Shown: positions 14,268 to 15,945 of the stretch, one piece after another
Numbering within the stretch: the first letter of the stretch is position 1
How the letters are laid out: the number at the start of each line of letters is the position of its first letter
From: Gallionella sp. UBA4737
GTDB taxonomy: Bacteria > Pseudomonadota > Gammaproteobacteria > Burkholderiales > Gallionellaceae
Assembly: GCA_002403995.1 (NCBI GenBank)
Contig: DHIV01000006.1
Location: 6,556 to 22,500 of the forward strand
Direction: 5' to 3'
Length of the DNA stretch: 15,945 bases
Notes under the pieces: model-generated
What the model was told of the DNA's origin: nothing
The model's input: the letters and a program-made list of their open reading frames with translations, nothing else
The model's database searches: none
Position numbers and translations under genes: made by a program

Positions 14268-14374
14268 GTTCTTTCGGCGGAGACTAATGTGCGTAGCACG
14301 TTAAAGGCTGCAACGCAGTCTGGCCGTAGCCAAAAGAAGTGCGCCGCGAGGATGATGTAGAAACCGAGATTCAT
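14264..14374 (-). CDS. Short upstream ORF duplicating the LplT N-terminus
   Basis: A 36-codon frame starts at ATG 14374 and its TGA (14266-14264) overlaps the lplT ATG as ATGA. Its first 43 nt match the lplT start at 38 of 43 positions (14332-14374 versus 14225-14267), giving MNLGFYIILAAHFF against MNRGFYTILAAQFF. After that the sequences diverge. No strong ribosome site precedes it. It may be a relic of a ~107-bp duplication. Alternatively, it could be a translated leader coupled to lplT. The sequence match is certain; expression is not. Confidence 0.45.
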   Translation of the reverse strand: MNLGFYIILAAHFFWLRPDCVAAFNVLRTLVSAERT

Positions 14375-14426
14375 TCAGCAGGTGTTATTTTTTTCAGGCT
14401 GTTTTATAACACGAAAGTATTGCCCC

Positions 14427-14435
14427 TGCTATCAT
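14427..14435 (+). promoter_or_regulatory. Candidate extended -10 promoter of alr
   Basis: TGCTATCAT is an extended -10 (TGn plus TATCAT) 40 nt upstream of the alr ATG. The -35 region is poor. The 101-bp gap to the upstream ORF of lplT is divergent, and TATAAA on the minus strand (14408-14403) could serve lplT. Confidence 0.35.
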
Positions 14436-14475
14436 TCATTCCTTATGCAGATACTCTTGCGGTAAGTCAGTTTTC

Positions 14476-15594
14476 ATGGCACGCCCCATACAAGCACATA
14501 TCGATCTGAGCGCGCTGGAGAATAATCTCCATGTGGCGCGAAGAGCCACTTCTTCCCGCCTGATGTCCGTCATCAAGGCGGATGGGTATGGCCATGGATT
14601 GATGCGTGTCGCCGAAGCGCTGGCCAAGACGGATGGCTACGCGCTGCTGAATATCCAGGATGCGGTGCGTCTGCGCGATTCGGGCTTCCGCCAGGCCATT
14701 TTGTTGCTGGAAGGTTTTTTCGGCGCGGAAGAATTGCCGGTCATCGCGGAATATGATCTGTCTTGCGTGATCCACAATGCGGCGCAGATAGCGATGCTGG
14801 ATGGTTATCCCGGAAGAGGGATGCTGGATATCTGGCTCAAGGTAAACAGCGGCATGAACCGCCTGGGTTTCCCGCCGCAGCAGGTGGCGCAGGTGATGGA
14901 GCAATTGCGCCGCCATCGCGCGGTGCGCGACATCACGCTGATGACACATTTCGCCAACGCTGACGAGGCACGCGGCGTGGCCGAGCCGCTCGCCTTGTTC
15001 AACGATGTCGCTGCGCCTTATCGCGTGGCGCGTTCACTGGCGAATTCCGCCGCCTTGCTGCGCTATCCGGCTACCCACGCCGACTGGGTGCGCCCCGGCA
15101 TCATGCTGTATGGCGCATCACCGTTCGCTGACGTCAGCGCGCAACAACTCGGACTGAAACCCGTGATGACCCTGAGCAGCCGCATCATCGCCACGCAGCA
15201 ACTGCGCGCCGGCGACGAGGTCGGCTACGGCGCGCTGTTCCGTGCCGGACATGCGATGCGCATCGGCATCGTCGCCTGCGGTTATGCCGACGGTTATCCG
15301 CGCCAGAGCGGAAGGGTGGAGCCGGAGGCTCCGGGTACCCACCGGCCTACCCCCGGCGGGTATGCGACTAACGGCACGCCGGTACTGGTTGATGGACAGC
15401 GTACGCGAACGCTCGGGCGTGTCTCGATGGACATGCTGTATGTGGACTTGAGCAACTTGCCGCAGACCGATGCCGGCAGCCGTGTGGTGTTGTGGGGCGA
15501 GGGGATGCCGATCGAAGAAGTCGCGCGTGCGGCCGGAACGGTCAGTTATGAATTGATGTGTGCGCTGACCCCGCGCGTACGTATCGTGACTTGA
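14476..15594 (+). CDS. alr: Alanine racemase Alr, with repeat-derived insertion
   Basis: Alr interconverts L- and D-alanine with PLP, supplying D-Ala for peptidoglycan. The 372-residue protein exceeds the usual ~355-360. The N-terminal barrel carries the PLP lysine Lys34 in VIKADGYGHG, then LKVNSGMNRLGF (121-132), MTHFANAD and WVRPGIMLYGASPF; the catalytic tyrosine is Tyr251 in DEVGYGALFRAG. GYADGYPR (269-276) normally leads after a few residues to GTPVLVDGQ (300-308), but here about 18 extra residues (SGRVEPEAPGTHRPTPGGYA region) intervene and coincide with a palindromic DNA element. VSMDM (316-320) follows. The insertion is in a loop near the active-site entrance, so an effect on activity is possible. 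The ATG at 14476 has a weak site (GGTAAG, 11 nt upstream). Confidence 0.98.
   Translation: MARPIQAHIDLSALENNLHVARRATSSRLMSVIKADGYGHGLMRVAEALAKTDGYALLNIQDAVRLRDSGFRQAILLLEGFFGAEELPVIAEYDLSCVIHNAAQIAMLDGYPGRGMLDIWLKVNSGMNRLGFPPQQVAQVMEQLRRHRAVRDITLMTHFANADEARGVAEPLALFNDVAAPYRVARSLANSAALLRYPATHADWVRPGIMLYGASPFADVSAQQLGLKPVMTLSSRIIATQQLRAGDEVGYGALFRAGHAMRIGIVACGYADGYPRQSGRVEPEAPGTHRPTPGGYATNGTPVLVDGQRTRTLGRVSMDMLYVDLSNLPQTDAGSRVVLWGEGMPIEEVARAAGTVSYELMCALTPRVRIVT
15309..15364. repeat. Two-hairpin GGA/GGGTACCC element inside alr
   Basis: Hairpin 1 is GGAGCC-GGA-GGCTCC (15318-15332). GGGTACCC (15333-15340) follows, and hairpin 2 joins TACCC (15336-15340) to GGGTA (15358-15362) with CCGG/CCGG inside. 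The layout, loop and spacing (GGA, 6 nt, GGGTACCC) equal those of the element in mfd, while stem sequences differ but still pair. It is read as in-frame codons of alr. Boundaries are approximate. Confidence 0.65.
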
Positions 15595-15610
15595 GAGTAC
15601 GGAGTAACAA

Positions 15611-15945
15611 ATGTTAGCCATCATCGGCGGCAGCGGCGTATACAACATCGAGGGTCTGGCGAACACGCGCTGGGTGAAGGCGGTTTCCTCATTCGGCGGG
15701 CCGTCGGATGAAGTGCTGATCGGCGAGTTGAACGGCCAGCCCATCGCCTTCCTGCCGCGCCACGGGCGCGGGCACAAGATACCGCCGTCGGACATCAACT
15801 ACCGCGCCAACATCGACGCGCTCAAGCGCCTCGGCGTGACCGACATCGTGTCGGTGAGCGCGGTCGGTTCGCTGCGCGAGCATCTCACGCCGGGCATGTT
15901 CGTCATCGTCGACCAGTTCATCGACCGCACCTTCGCGCGCGAAAA
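15611..15945 (+). CDS. mtnP: S-methyl-5'-thioadenosine phosphorylase MtnP, 5' part
   Basis: MtnP splits methylthioadenosine, the by-product of polyamine synthesis, into adenine and methylthioribose-1-phosphate for methionine salvage. The frame is open to the window end (about 111 codons). Seen: IIGGSGVYNIEGL at the N-terminus with the phosphate-binding GGSG, FGGPSDEVLIGEL, FLPRHGRGHKIPPSDINYRA (purine/phosphate loop), and VSVSAVGSLREHLTPGMFVIVDQFIDRT. The VSVSAVGSLRE and DQFIDRT blocks favour MTA phosphorylase over ordinary purine nucleoside phosphorylase, but members of this family differ in substrate. The ribosome site GGAG lies 6 nt before ATG 15611, and the gap to alr is 16 bp, so the two may be co-transcribed. 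Confidence 0.95.
   Translation, partial: MLAIIGGSGVYNIEGLANTRWVKAVSSFGGPSDEVLIGELNGQPIAFLPRHGRGHKIPPSDINYRANIDALKRLGVTDIVSVSAVGSLREHLTPGMFVIVDQFIDRTFARE

Noticed and set aside
13014..14360. 448-codon plus-strand frame rich in His, Gln, Asp and Arg
   Set aside because: It is antisense to lplT, and its residue bias is the usual shadow of a hydrophobic protein gene.

Overview
The window reads as chromosomal DNA of a betaproteobacterium. The pairs queA/tgt, mfd-ispD-ispF and tsaB-rimI-uracil-DNA glycosylase, and the neighbours lplT and alr, are typical of that class. Protein style suggests an iron/sulfur/ammonia-oxidiser-like lineage (Nitrosomonadales, e.g. Gallionellaceae); that finer placement is inference. 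Almost every gene is housekeeping. The unusual content is a dense population of small palindromic elements lying between, at the ends of and inside these genes.

Layout. 1-2528: the 3' end of queA, a RAYT (REP-associated tyrosine transposase) pseudogene bracketed by REPIN hairpin pairs, then tgt. queA and tgt act in the same tRNA queuosine pathway, but here about 900 bp of repeat/RAYT DNA separates them. 2540-4561 (-): a membrane GGDEF-EAL protein with its own promoter. 4875-8441 (-): mfd (transcription-repair coupling), carrying two in-frame repeat-derived insertions. 8504-9397 (-): a membrane GGDEF protein. 9485-10650 (+): ispD and ispF, consecutive steps of the MEP isoprenoid pathway. 10726-12702 (+): tsaB, rimI and a family 4 uracil-DNA glycosylase, tightly overlapped as one operon. 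13029-14267 (-): lplT, preceded by a short ORF that copies its first codons and ends on its start codon. 14476-15594 (+): alr, with a repeat-derived insertion. 15611-end: the start of mtnP.

Repeats. Four families can be read directly. (i) REPINs built on inverted GTAGGxCGGG ends, four copies: 499-553, 566-790 (split), 1369-1422 and 10668-10719. (ii) A 57-bp palindromic family (TAACCA...ATGGCTA ends). It has three copies at 608-778, two of them sitting in the loop of the third and the whole sitting in the loop of a REPIN, and a diverged relative near 12754-12801. (iii) A two-hairpin element with a GGA loop, 6 nt and then GGGTACCC, found in frame in both mfd (near 8301-8356) and alr (near 15309-15364), in opposite orientations relative to coding. 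(iv) A CCCTCTCCC/GGGAGAGGG palindromic block of about 123 bp (41 codons) inside mfd.

I see no CRISPR array, rRNA, tRNA, prophage or defence system. The strongest candidates for something new are the nested loop-into-loop palindromes and the in-frame protein insertions made by small repeats.
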